Assembly: GCA_016165875.1 (NCBI GenBank)
Contig: JABBOT010000002.1
Span: 15,641,125-15,705,124, forward strand
Direction of reading: 5' to 3'
Source: Acanthopleura granulata
Taxonomy: Eukaryota; Mollusca; Polyplacophora; Chitonida; Chitonidae
Length of the DNA stretch: 64,000 nucleotides
Part shown: one piece after another, positions 1-11,699 of the stretch
Numbering within the stretch: position 1 is the stretch's first letter
How the letters are laid out: each line of letters begins with the position of its first letter
Made by a program: the position numbers and the translations under genes
Notes under the pieces: generated by a model
Told to the model about the DNA's origin: nothing
The model's input: the letters and a program-made list of their open reading frames with translations, nothing else
Databases searched by the model: none

Positions 1-3000
1 TCTGCTAATTGAGGAAAAAACAATTTTGGATGGAATAGACAACACACTGCATTTTTGTATATGTCGTGCCATAAATTGTATATACATCTGAACACTTTTT
101 GCTACGAATAGTTGATTGTTGATTTAGTGAAAGTGACATACAAATAAACAAATATTGTTGAAATATGTTTAAGGGTGTATTCTGTTATTAACAATAAAAA
201 GAGAACCCTGGCTTATTCTATAGATAATTAGTGCACTTTAACTCTTCTGAACCAGACGTTTCAGATAAGGAAAAAAAAACAAATATACGTTTCATTCATT
301 CGGATTTGTTTGCAAAAAATCTGTAAACATTCTTAGTTACTGATAAAGATTCACGTGTAACAGACTAAGAAGAAAAACGTCTTTTGAATTTCAACCCACT
401 GAATAATTATTTCATTCAAATGGTACATGGTGGCAAAAATAAGCAATTAATATCAAACATTTGAGCTAATTCAACTGTGACATAATTAAAATAGATACCA
501 AGTTTTGAGAATCTAAATTTCACTCGATAGGTAGATGGTGCATGGTAGTAAATATTGTGGAATAAAAATCCAAGAATTGAGCCAAATCATTTATGATATA
601 AAGTTAAAGGAGGTGTCAAGTTATGAGAATATTAAGTATTTTTCATTGTTTTTTTTTCTGTGGGATACGGTAAATGTCTGTGCTTGCGGTTGATACGGTG
701 TGGTTCTAATATTAGTGACAATAGTAGTTGTGGAAACGTCAAGTATCACGCTGATCACCCGTGATATTGTTGATGATCTCGCTGATACTCCCTTTGGGTG
801 TTCACCGTTGCCGCAAGCTCTTCTCTTCGGTCTATCTATAGCTTCACAAACAGAACCAACCAGAATCTTGGGTAATGTTATCACGGAGCCTTTTCTTGCT
901 GATTCTATTCATTGTTTGCTGGTTTCACACAGATATTGTTGTCCATGTTCACAGCTGGTCAACCTGGCGCGTACAATAACACGCAGGGCATTCCTCAACG
1001 AACGGAAGTACACCGAGTATCGCGTTGCCAGATAAACGTCAGTGGTTAGCGTAAAATTAGTGACGTTAGCCAGCCGTCAAAAATAGCTGAGAGAAAACAA
1101 GATGCACGTAAACAGATCAGGGGAGGTGGGGGCCTGGGTCATTGGAACTACCCTGTGGATGCGGCTTGAGAGTTGGGTACTCGTTGTAGGCCTACGTAGA
1201 TGATTATGGTATCGTCTACACTTTCTAAACATGAACTGAGCCATTAACAGCTACAAAGTGGCCGGTGTAAAATAAAGACTACTTCACGTTTTCTTAATTT
1301 CTATTTTTCACTATTAACGCACCATGTGATACCGGTACCACCACACGACAGTCAGGGGCAACAAATACTACTAATCCATATCCAGGCATACACTAAGGGA
1401 CAGTAATTCAACTGAGAATATTACAAGCAGTCTAGTGGTCATCTTGATTTGTTTAGAATCCTCCAAATATCCTACAGTACTGAAATTTTAACATATTGAG
1501 TACTGCACATAAATAACGTTTAATTGCACCTGAATTTAGATAATTTTTTTCTCTAAATTATTGAAAATGGGATTTTACGCATTGCACTTTCGATGTAAAT
1601 GTTACTTTTGTGGATTCATTCTGAGAGGGTTGTACCGGTGCATATATTGCAGATAAGCAACAAGTTATCGAAAGCTCTATTCCATTGTGTGCTGGTGAGT
1701 TAATGGATGCCTCTAAGGCTGGGTGGTTACACTGATGAATGGCTGACAAAAACCAAATGTCTGTCTTCAGGGAATAACTCGACCTGTGGATAGGCGAGGA
1801 AGCTTCTTGTGCTTTCTCAGCGTATGGTCCTTGTTAGAATTTGTTTACACCAATTTGTGATTTTCTTGTAAGTGAGCGGTAACGAAGTTAGGGAAGGAGG
1901 TTTTATATCTTCTTGCTGCGTTCTTCTTGCTTCTTGACTTACGCCAGTAGCACGCAGGTTACTGTGCGTCATAATTGTGGCAGACATAACAGACTCCAAT
2001 AGGTGGTATGTCATAACGTTTGGTTTACTATGGTGTTAAACAACTGGCACTTGGAGAAATTGCCGTTAACATATGACGTGTTAAAACAGGTATACATGTA
2101 GTGCCATGAATCGTAGAACCCAAAACGTAGCATCTTGATGACTACTATTAAGACACAATAAAAGAAGACAAATTTTGTAAATTCGGAAATTAAATTTAAC
2201 TTGAGAACATTGTCATAGTCGTCCACACAAGACAATATGTGTGAAATTTTGGGTGAACGTGTAGATGTAAATGCCGCAGTATAATACAAACTGAAGTCTA
2301 CGAAACCCTTAATTTTATACACAGGTTCATACACTGGTTGAAACTGGAAATCTGAACTTGTTAGCCGGTATTTGTTTATACAAATTTTTGCCTCTTTAAA
2401 AGAAGTTTGTTAATGCGGAAAACATGGGCCATATAGTAAACAGCGGACTGTTAATTTTCTTCCGTTTGAGTTGGTCAAAGAGTACTCAAAGCAGCTATAA
2501 AAATATTAACTTATACTTCGCAACCAGCACGATAAGATTGTCTTGTCATTCACGCTTATAATATATCTTGCCTGATTATTCCCCGTGACCAGGTTTGACA
2601 AAGACTCCATGGGCCGACATCTCGTTTCCTTCATTTGGCCTAACTCCAGGTAGCTCCAAAGCCCTTGCACTCAGTACGTTTACTGTACGGCTGTTGATAT
2701 AATGATGAACAATAGGCAATGTAAACTTCCCACAAGTGGTTTTTGGATTCAAGTGCGTGGTAGTTTTCCCATTTTACAGATAATTTGATCTCTTTTAGGT
2801 AAATCAAAGAGAAAGTGTCGCAGATTACATTATTTAACCCTCACTAGAGTCTACATTTCGTCAGAAATTTTGATAAGGGGTCGAATATACGGCATGATAA
2901 CCCTGATTATTAATAGTAATAATTCAAATAATCATTGCAATGCGTTAGTATGCCACAGTCAAAATTTAGACTCAGCTGCAAAACGACTTGATAATATTTT

Positions 3001-3440
3001 AAATACTCGTGTCAATGTGATATAAGACTGTAGCTGTGGCTAATTCTAGTCTTGACATGTCCACGCACCCTCTTCGATCCGCCATAGCGCGTGTATTGTT
3101 GCCACATACACGCTTGCGTAATTAGATGTTACTCCATCAACAAAAACCTCTCCGTATTACAATGAGCATATTCTTCTTATTGTACCACTTTTGTGTGGAG
3201 GGCTTTTTGTAGCGTCTTCTTCGGCCAAACTAGTATGGATTCATTTCAGTATGATGTAGACCAACTCTCCATGGGACGAAAGTCCTCTTCTAAGCGTCTT
3301 TCAGGGAACAGCATGCGGCCTAAATGTGGCTTGCACGTGCTCGCTGAGATATACATGTAATGTAGACCGTTGTGCGGACTGAAGACAGATATTAGTTCAG
3401 CAGTAAAGGGATCGGAAGATGAGATCTACAGACATATACC
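1..3440. other. Intergenic stretch, no gene recognised
   Basis: I see no exon with a recognisable protein family here. A diverged direct repeat lies at about 418-512 and 533-630: both copies open with a 'atggt-catggt' block and close with 'caagtt-tgagaat', roughly 117 bp apart and about two-thirds identical. Short open frames on both strands near 620-1035 have no recognisable motif. Confidence 0.5.
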
Positions 3441-3444
3441 CTGT

Positions 3445-3454
3445 TTATAAATAG
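3445..3454 (+). promoter_or_regulatory. TATA box overlapping a MEF2 consensus, promoter of the first transgelin-like gene
   Basis: TATAAATA occupies 3446-3453. On the opposite strand, 3445-3454 reads CTATTTATAA, a full match to the MEF2 consensus YTA(A/T)4TAR. It lies about 155 bp upstream of the start codon at 3602, which fits a transcription start near 3475-3485 and a 5' UTR of about 120 nt. MEF2 control of muscle genes is established; its use here is inferred from the sequence match alone. Confidence 0.55.
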
Positions 3455-3601
3455 CTGCCGAAGCCGGGTGCGGTGTAAAGTGGTAGGCGTTGGTGTGGTA
3501 GGCAGTGATCTGCAGGCGTCAGCGCCATTCCTTCGTCAGGACCGGAGAACTGAAGGTTGGACAGACAGCAACTTTATTTACGGACCAAAGATAGCCTAAT
3601 C

Positions 3602-6600
3602 ATGTCTAAGGTAAGATCTTTCTGTAACAACGATCAATAGCTAAAGAACTCGTTGCATGATATGCTTGTGATTTTCTTCATTAAACAACAATTATAAACT
3701 ATTATATCCTAAAAGGAATATTTCCGTTCCGTACGCTTCTAGATCTTTACTGAGTGAAACAGAGATGAGCTGTCTAAAGTTTCACTGAGTGAGAGTCGTA
3801 AGTCCCTATGGCTTTACTTACGTTTTATTTTTCCTGACGCTTATTTTAAACTCGAACACTAAGGCTACCATAATTTATCTTGACAAAGTACACTACTATA
3901 CAACGTTTCACAAGGTAGGACAAGAAAAACAATACTGTAATTAAATAACGTGACCTTTTCACATCTGTTGACATACAACTTACTTTGGCTAACCTCAAAT
4001 ACTCTGGAATGACTAATTAGTAAACGTCTTGGAGAGCTGCCATAATCAGTCAACCACTAATTTATGACTGTTCTCTTCACAAACTGAAGGTGGATCATTT
4101 CCATTTAACCCAATGTTTTATAAGGCACTAGATCTGTAACACAGGATCAACTTGAACCATATATCATACACAGTACAAGCAGATAGATACAGTATGTTGT
4201 ATCCTTCAGGACTTCGCTCTGACATTGAAATGAAGTCATCAAGTAGGTTTATACATTAATTATATACATGACCATCAGGTAATAGTGTGATAAGTATAGA
4301 TAGTTCTTGGAAAAATGTGCAGCGGTTACGTACCTTACATGCATGGACAGTTTGTGAGATTTTATAACCTTACGTGTAGAAATTTCCCATAACTATAATA
4401 GATGGGGTCAGAACATATTTGATTCTCTACAAATTCTTTGCCTAGGAGTTTTAAAACAGACCTCACGTATATCACTCGATCTTGGTAACTGAAGCCATGT
4501 CTTACGCAACTGCAGCAGCTCCATTATAGACGGAGTGCGATTTGAAGCTGAGTAGTTGAAATGTGCCTTTCGCTGATGACTCCTGGCTCGGACATCTTAC
4601 AAATACCAGATGTTCCCCCACCCGGCGGACAGTACACTGCTGACAGCCCCTTACCCTCGTCCAATTTAACACAGAGACGGGGAGGAGACTCAAGCTGGGT
4701 AGACACATGGCTATATCTACATGAGATACATGTACACATTTTCCAAAACATAACACGCATGCAGATTACAGTCTCGACAGTAAAAATATATGCATATAAT
4801 CGTACGTATCCTTAAAAATCATTACACACACGGTACTTACATAACTAAATGCAGACTTTGTAGATCTAAAATTCGAGATGGACTTCGGAAATAGAAGCTA
4901 CTTGTAGAAACAAAGATTCCATGCTCTTTGAATGGTATACCATTGTCACACTTGAGGCTTAAACCTCGTAATACATATACATATTACTCATGAGCATTAA
5001 TTCTACATTCCAGGTATAATAGTAGAAGGGCAATAACAGCAATAACAATATGCTGGATACAGAATATGTGCACTGTGACCCGTTGCCACCATATATTTTT
5101 ACCGTTCCCTGAAAGTTATAAAGGAAAACCCGATGTTCCCCTCATGTTACAGGCATGATTTTCATGTATGCCGGTGTAATGTTGAGCTATATAGAACATA
5201 AGTCTTCCCTGCGAGTCGTTACTACTTCATCATGAGTGTTATGCACAATTACTGCTCATTGGGAGCGATTCCCCGTCTCAAACCGTAATTCTGACAGGTT
5301 AAGGCGAGTTCTTTCATACAAACCGCAAAATGCTGCTAATGTTGACCTTCGCCTTCCCCTCTCGCCCTCCTCATGATACAAGACTATGTACGTCACTGAT
5401 GTCTCTCTTTAACCGAGAATCTCCGATATTCTGACCCGCTGATTGGCTGCCAGCTGTGATGGTGATCTCGTGCTGATTCCGAGCAGCTGATACGACACGC
5501 TGCGAGATATGAGGTTTCATTTGTTACAGTCAGTCTCTTTCTGTCGGGAGATGTTCTGAAGAAGATGTTGTACAATTCTGTGATCTTCTCTTTTGGAACT
5601 GGAGAATTATTTATAAGAGTCTGTAGAGAAGAATACTTGATCACTGGTAACGAGATGATGATAATTTCTTTTGATGGCCATTTTGGTAAATAATGTGCTT
5701 CAACTCTAGAAGTACCACGATTTAAACAAGTGAAAAAAGTCACATCAACACATCCAACGGACAAAAGTGCAGGATTCACTGGCCACCTCTCTGGATTTTC
5801 CATCAGCGAATTTCGTTACATACTTAAGTCAACTTAACATTGTTACGTGGAATGATAGTATATAAACAAGCATTGTGTTGGCAAATAACACAGTGTAAAA
5901 CATTATTTGTTTCAAACCTTCCTGCAATTTCTTAAATCGAAAAGACAAATAATATGCTGTACTATACTGCTTGTGCAGTTGAGATGTTCCTATGAATAGG
6001 CTGGGTTCTACGCCAGACACCACGTGCTTTAATATGTACCAGATAACACGCCACACAAACGCTGATATACAGCCGCATCTATGACAACAAACACATAAAG
6101 GTCAAACTGTTTCCTGGGGATGATATATTAGTCATACGAACACGGATGATGGAAACCGTACATCTCTCCAGAGAACAAAGCCCTCTTATGTCAGACTGAA
6201 GTCATTTCCGCCACCAGGCGTCTCAGAGCATGCCCAACACATTTATATAAACTCCACGATCTCACATTTATCCTTGAGTTCGAATCCATCTAGCGCGGTT
6301 TTATTATTTTCGTATCTGTGACCTTTCACTTGGGTTTGCCCCTCCATGGTTGCATCAGTTTTGCTTTCAATTTTCCCAAAATAATATTAAAAATTGAAGA
6401 AAACTTAGTTATCAAATGAAACAAACCATTATATTATTCGTGTTTTCATTTGATATATAGTAGCCATTTTCAAATGCTATATATCTTATATAGCTAAGAA
6501 ATTATCAAGATTACTCGACTAAGGGATAAATACACCAAACATGGAATCTTAACAGTTTGGGAGTTCGGAAAGAATTATCTGCATTCATAATATTCAGAAA

Positions 6601-9600
6601 TCTTAACACTCAACTGAATCAGTAAATTAAACCCCAACACAAGGCTTAATAGAACGTGGAAGGCAACTGTTTTCAAAAACAGCGTAAACAGGTATAACTT
6701 ACAGTAACGGTGTATATTTATTTAGATGATTGTTGTTTAACGTCATGCTAAAAAAAGTAAGTACTTATAGCGACCAGATGCACAGTAACCATTTTCAAAT
6801 GCTATACAACTTCAGTTCAGCTAACAAATTATCAAGATTACTGTGTGAAACATTGGAGAATGTTTGGAAGTTTGGAAAGAGTTGTCTGCATTGAAAGTAT
6901 TCAGTCAGAACTCCCAGCAGCGTCAGTAAATTAAACATCATTATAAGGCTTGATAAAATTATATGGTTGACCGTTGACAATTTTTTCCAGAAGTGTGTAA
7001 ATGTATCTGTGACTTGCTTGGCATAATGGCGTAGGCCTATGTTGTTCTTGAACATCATACTAAATTGTAATAAGATAGTGCTCATTCCAACCTTCCGGCA
7101 TGTAACAAGGTTGAAAATGTGAAAGGGTGTCTGTCACTTTCCAAATAGGCCTTTGTCTGCTAATCCTGGAGGTCAGCATTAATTCCATCATAATTATAAC
7201 ACTAAGGTGGCAAACTTAGGCTTTGGTAACGTGTTGAATGAACTGAACACAATGATACCGAAAGCTGATAAACATTTTAAAGATGCTAACAATTGGGCTC
7301 TATGAAATAAGTAGGGTTTTTTAAATATAAACCATGACCATGTCTCGGCACCTTTATGGCCTGAAATCCACAACGCTTCTGCAGTATTCTAAAAAGTGCA
7401 AAAAGTTATGTTCGCTCTTGTGGTATCTTAACCGGTATCAAATAAACCGTGGAGGTTTTACCTTCAGGATTAAACGATACACAGTTACCATAGTCCAGAC
7501 GACAGATGCCCGGCTGAGAAACAAAATTATTCAGAATTCTTTCACAGCACAATGGCTGTGAAATGTTGATTAGTGGTGAATCTACATCTGTCGGGTTTGA
7601 GTTATCAGCTGGCTGCAGCTTACCGAAGCGCTGGCCTACACCTAGCACTGTTTGGCAGCACTGGAGTGATATACAGCTGACAGCATTAAACCACATAGAG
7701 TATTATATATATATATCTTTAGATAGGTGAAGCGTGACGTCAGTACCTAAATTAAACCCATAAACTTCCGAACGAGCTTCTTAGTCTTTCAACATGTCGA
7801 GTTCACCCCGGTTTGTATATAGGCATGTCCGAAATTTACAATTATTTTTAACCTTGATCTGCAATTCAAAATGTTCAGAATACGGTGTGCCATCTTAGGT
7901 GGACCAGAAACATAACGCCAAAGGGTATTGTCTTACGTTTATATATCTAAACCTGGCTATCGGCCCTTCTCGGCGGATATGAGTCAGTTCTTGGGGAATT
8001 TTGCTGTCTGAAACTGTTTACAGCTAACGTGTTTACAAGGGTACCATAGAGTCAGCAGGTAGGCACAGGCAAATTGATTTGGTCACGTGACTAGACTGAT
8101 GCGTTCAGATGACCGTGAAGACTTCCGGAGGTGTACGAGTGTCTGTACCTGCTTAGATTTCATATAACTACATCCTGCACGCCCATGTCAGATCCTATCC
8201 CCCCCCCCCCACCACCACCACACACACACACACACGCGGGCGTTATTCTCTTCCCCAGAAAGTTGTTGGGAAGATGACAAACATTACGTACAAACTTGGC
8301 CACTAAGTGTTTCTAATCTCTGTTTACTAAGCCATCGTATGTTGCGTAATAATACATTGACACTTGGCTAGTCGCCCGTACACGATCCGTTCGGAATCAT
8401 TTTGGAGCTCCCAGAGGCAGATCTGTTACCACATGGTTAACGTTCCGATAATATAGAGTGAACTTCTAACAGAAAGAGGTCATCACCAACTTTAACATAA
8501 ACATCTGTCACATTTTAATTATGATCCCGGCGTGCTACTTCTTTAGTAGGTTACATTTTTTCAGAAAATACCAAACAATTTATATACATTTATAATCTTA
8601 ATGGTTATGGTACACTTCAAAAGGAGAATAACCGGGAAAAAAAAGGGAGTAACTTTTTAATGTCAGTATCTAAGTTTTGTAGTTTCAGGACTACATAAAA
8701 AAGATAATGTTACATTTCTTAATGTGCTGAGAGTATGAGGATTTATTTAATTAATTACATTCAGGGTATGCTTTATTTCTAACTCTTCTAGATACAATAA
8801 AAGATTTGATTGTTTCTTAGGAGGTATAGCTCTTCATTATGAGATTATGGTAGTCTTTCTAGTCTTGATGAGAAGATTTTCCTTTTCAGTTTCATTTTTA
8901 TCCCCACTGAGAAGAGTACCTTTCAGTATCACGATGTGTACGTTCAGTATGCCATGATAAGTATGCCTTTCCAAGACTTAGACTCATCCTTGTTTTCTCA
9001 CAGAGAGATAAGGCCCTTGAAGACCAGGCTCTCGCATGGATAGAGGGAGTCCTCGGCGAGTCCCTGCCCAAAAAGCCATACGAAGATGTTTTGAAAGACG
9101 GTCAAGTTTTATGCAGGTAAGGATGAATGGGACTAAGGCAACTTGATTCTTCAAGTAAACATGGTTTTATTATATATTACAATAAATATAGCACTGCGTG
9201 CCACTGGTATATTGTGAGACACATGTTGAGACAAATCTTTGGAACATTATAACTGAACAGTAAGCAAAGTATACACACACAGTTCAGACCATCAACCTGT
9301 AAATGTATGTCTATATTCCTGAGAACCATTTTCATTAAATAAAATTAGCATCACATGCAATTTCATTAAAAAGCATGTACAACTTTAATCGGAGAGACAT
9401 ACTCGTGTGTAAGAGTGGCGTTGCTTCAAATCTAGCATGTGGTCCACAACACTTTATGTTTAATTTCATATCTGTGTTATACACAAGATGCTGCTACAAA
9501 GTAAGAAATGGTATAAATGTACGCAGGCAGGGTTTTATTGCATCTGTTCATATAAAACAGTGGTAGTATTAAAACTGCACCATGTTAATGCAGAACCCAG

Positions 9601-11561
9601 CCCCGTCACAAGCAGAAAACATACATACCTACCTACAAAGCATAACGCCATAGATCTTCCACTATATGGTTGTGAGTTGTAAATTAATCACTGGTATATT
9701 TGGCAAAATTTGAGAAAAAAACTAAACGTATGAGCTTGGCAGTATAGCTTTGACTTAGAAGACTCAGCAGCGATGTTTCATGACCTAGGTTGAAATTGTC
9801 GATATTATAAAATCGTGCACAATATATAACTTTGCTGTATACTCGCCATGATATGGCTGATATGTTGCCGATGTGGCCTTAAGCCATAATCATTCATTTA
9901 AATATGTATACATCATGTGCAGGCATTTTGGGGATATATAATTCCATTAATAAATGAATATTCAAATTAAAGTCATCAACGCGAGGGGAAGACTGTGATC
10001 TATAAACAAAAAGGTCATCTTCTATGAAGAGAAGAACAGCCTGAGAGAAACATAAACACTGAGCTAATGCCCGGGTGATTTGTCTTTGTTACCAGACTGA
10101 TCAACAAACTGGCGCCTGGCTCCGTCAAAAAGATAGAAACCAAAGGGATGGGTTTTGCATTGATGCAGAATATTGAGCGGTTCCAGGGTGCAGCACTGAA
10201 GTACGGGGTTCCTCAGAATGAGAGCTTCCAGACGGTGGATCTCTGGGAGAAGAAAAACATCCCCCAAGTGACCCTGTGTATACACGCCTTGGGCCGGATC
10301 GTAAGTGTACACGTCTATCATGATTCACACACAGGAAGCTTAACTGCCTAATGTTTTTTTTTACACAGTATTGTTATATACAACAATGCAATGAAAATGA
10401 TTATTTACATCAGTCAACAAAGGGTGATCCATGATCGAGAAACGGATGAAACAGCCTTGGGATATATCAGTTTAAAAATTGCAGTGGATTCGTTCTCACA
10501 CATCAAAATCTATACTTGCCTATTGTTATAATGAATTGTTACTTTCTTTCGTCCTCAATTCTAAAGAAAAGTAAATGTCTGAACGTAGATTGCAATCTGG
10601 AGGAGGCGTAATTTAAAGATCACGCGATCAGTTTACTTCAAATGTACCTTGAATTCGCCATGTCGGAAATGACGTAAAAATCGCCAAGTGGCAGATTTAG
10701 CAGAAAAGCTGGATTGCATTGACAGGGCATTGCGTTGCATGCATATACACTGTTCAAAGAACAGAAAAAATAAAAGAAAGCTATGGAAGACGAATGCGGC
10801 CATTCGCGTTCCTGAGCCGCGCCTTTCAAAAACCACGCGGCTCGAGAGCCCGAGAAAGCGAGATTAGGCAAAACCACGCGAGATTAGCACGTTTTCGCGC
10901 GTTCTCGACTCTCGTGTTCTTGTCCTGCTAAATACCACGCGGCTCGAGAAACCGCTGACATTTTCTGCGAGATTCCGCATCCGTCTTACATAGAAAGCAG
11001 ATATATTTGAAAACTAAATTTGTATTTGTCAACTTTCATTTTTTACAAAGCTTTAGAAGGCATTTGGCGTTTTATTTTCTAGCATTATATTAACAAAACT
11101 GGTATAGTCTTTATATTTCAGATAATAATAGCAGATCATTTCAGAGAAAAATTAATTTGGACACTCCGGTTTTCTACACCCATCATGTACCTGAAAATTG
11201 TCGTCGGTTTTTCAATCAGCCATTCGGTTTAGGCACGAAAAGGAAACTTCAACCCAAACATAAATCGGGCTTTAACCATAATACGATTTGAGAAGTCAAT
11301 GGAATTAAACGGAAAACATTTTATGTAGACATAATATATTCGTGCATCTGATAGTTCACATTTTATCACCTACAGGCCCAAACAAAGCCAGATTACACCG
11401 GTCCTATTTTGGGACCAAAGATGTCCGAAGAGAACAAACGAGAGTTCACGAAGGAGCAGCTAGAAGCCGGCAAACACGTCGTCAGTCTACAGTATGGCAG
11501 TAACGAGGGGGCTTCTCAAGCCGGCATCAACATGGGCAAGCGGCGAATGATCCAGGATTAA
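3602..11561 (+). CDS. Transgelin / muscle protein 20-like (calponin-homology) protein, complete, 4 exons
   Basis: Coding exons are 3602-3610, 9004-9116, 10096-10300 and 11376-11561, summing to 513 nt (170 aa). Exon 1 encodes only Met-Ser-Lys. Residues about 7-105 form a single type-3 calponin-homology domain, with DKALEDQALAWIEGVLGE at its start, KDGQVLCRLINKLAPGS in the middle, and the family signatures FQTVDLWEKK and ALGR. The last exon carries one calponin-like (CLIK) repeat: GKHVVSLQYGSNEGASQAG followed by a GKRRMI ending (about residues 141-168). Proteins of this family bind and stabilise actin filaments, mainly in muscle. Splice phases are 0, 2, 0, as in the two related genes at 44-52 kb and 61-64 kb. 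At 170 aa it is about 15 residues shorter than usual at the N-terminus, so a further small 5' exon in the 5.4-kb first intron is possible. A polyadenylation signal AATAAA lies at 11676-11681. Family assignment is secure; the exact N-terminus is less so. Confidence 0.92.
6464..7015. repeat. Diverged direct duplication in intron 1 of the transgelin-like gene
   Basis: Two segments of about 240 bp, starting near 6464 and 6782 (offset about 318 bp), share ordered blocks: 'ccattttcaaatgctata', 'aaattatcaagattact', a 'tttgg-agtt-ggaaaga' block, a 'tctgcatt' block and 'cagtaaattaaac'. The copies are well diverged. No coding sense was found. Confidence 0.55.
8198..8236. repeat. Poly-C / CA microsatellite
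   Basis: A run of C is followed by CCA units and then (CA)n, inside intron 1 of the first transgelin-like gene. Confidence 0.85.
10781..10993. mobile_element. Small terminal-inverted-repeat (MITE-like) element, CpG-rich
   Basis: The left end CTATGGAAGACGAATGCGG (10781-10799) matches the reverse complement of the right end (10975-10993) at 17 of 19 bases. A 4-bp AAAG flanks both sides and could be a target-site duplication. The 213-bp interior is strikingly CpG-rich against an AT-rich background. It contains internally repeated and inverted blocks such as CCACGCGGCTCGAGA (twice on the + strand) and its partial inverse GAGCCGCG. There is no transposase frame, so it would be non-autonomous. It sits in intron 3 of the first transgelin-like gene. 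The superfamily cannot be named from this copy. Confidence 0.6.
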
Positions 11562-11699
11562 GGGACGATGACACCCTTCGGTTTGACGGGAAATATTTTC
11601 ACTATCATAGAGTAGAGAATTTAGGTACCAGAACAAGGGGTGATTCAATCATTAATTACAATGTGACTAGCAAAAAATAAAAAGGGTGACAGATAAGAT

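Noticed and set aside
700..1035. 111-codon + strand frame and an overlapping - strand frame
   Set aside because: Both strands are open over the same interval and neither contains a known motif or splice context.
5393..5803. 136-codon open frame on the - strand
   Set aside because: It lies inside the 5.4-kb first intron of a well-supported gene, shows no recognisable domain, and length alone is not convincing in a window of this size.
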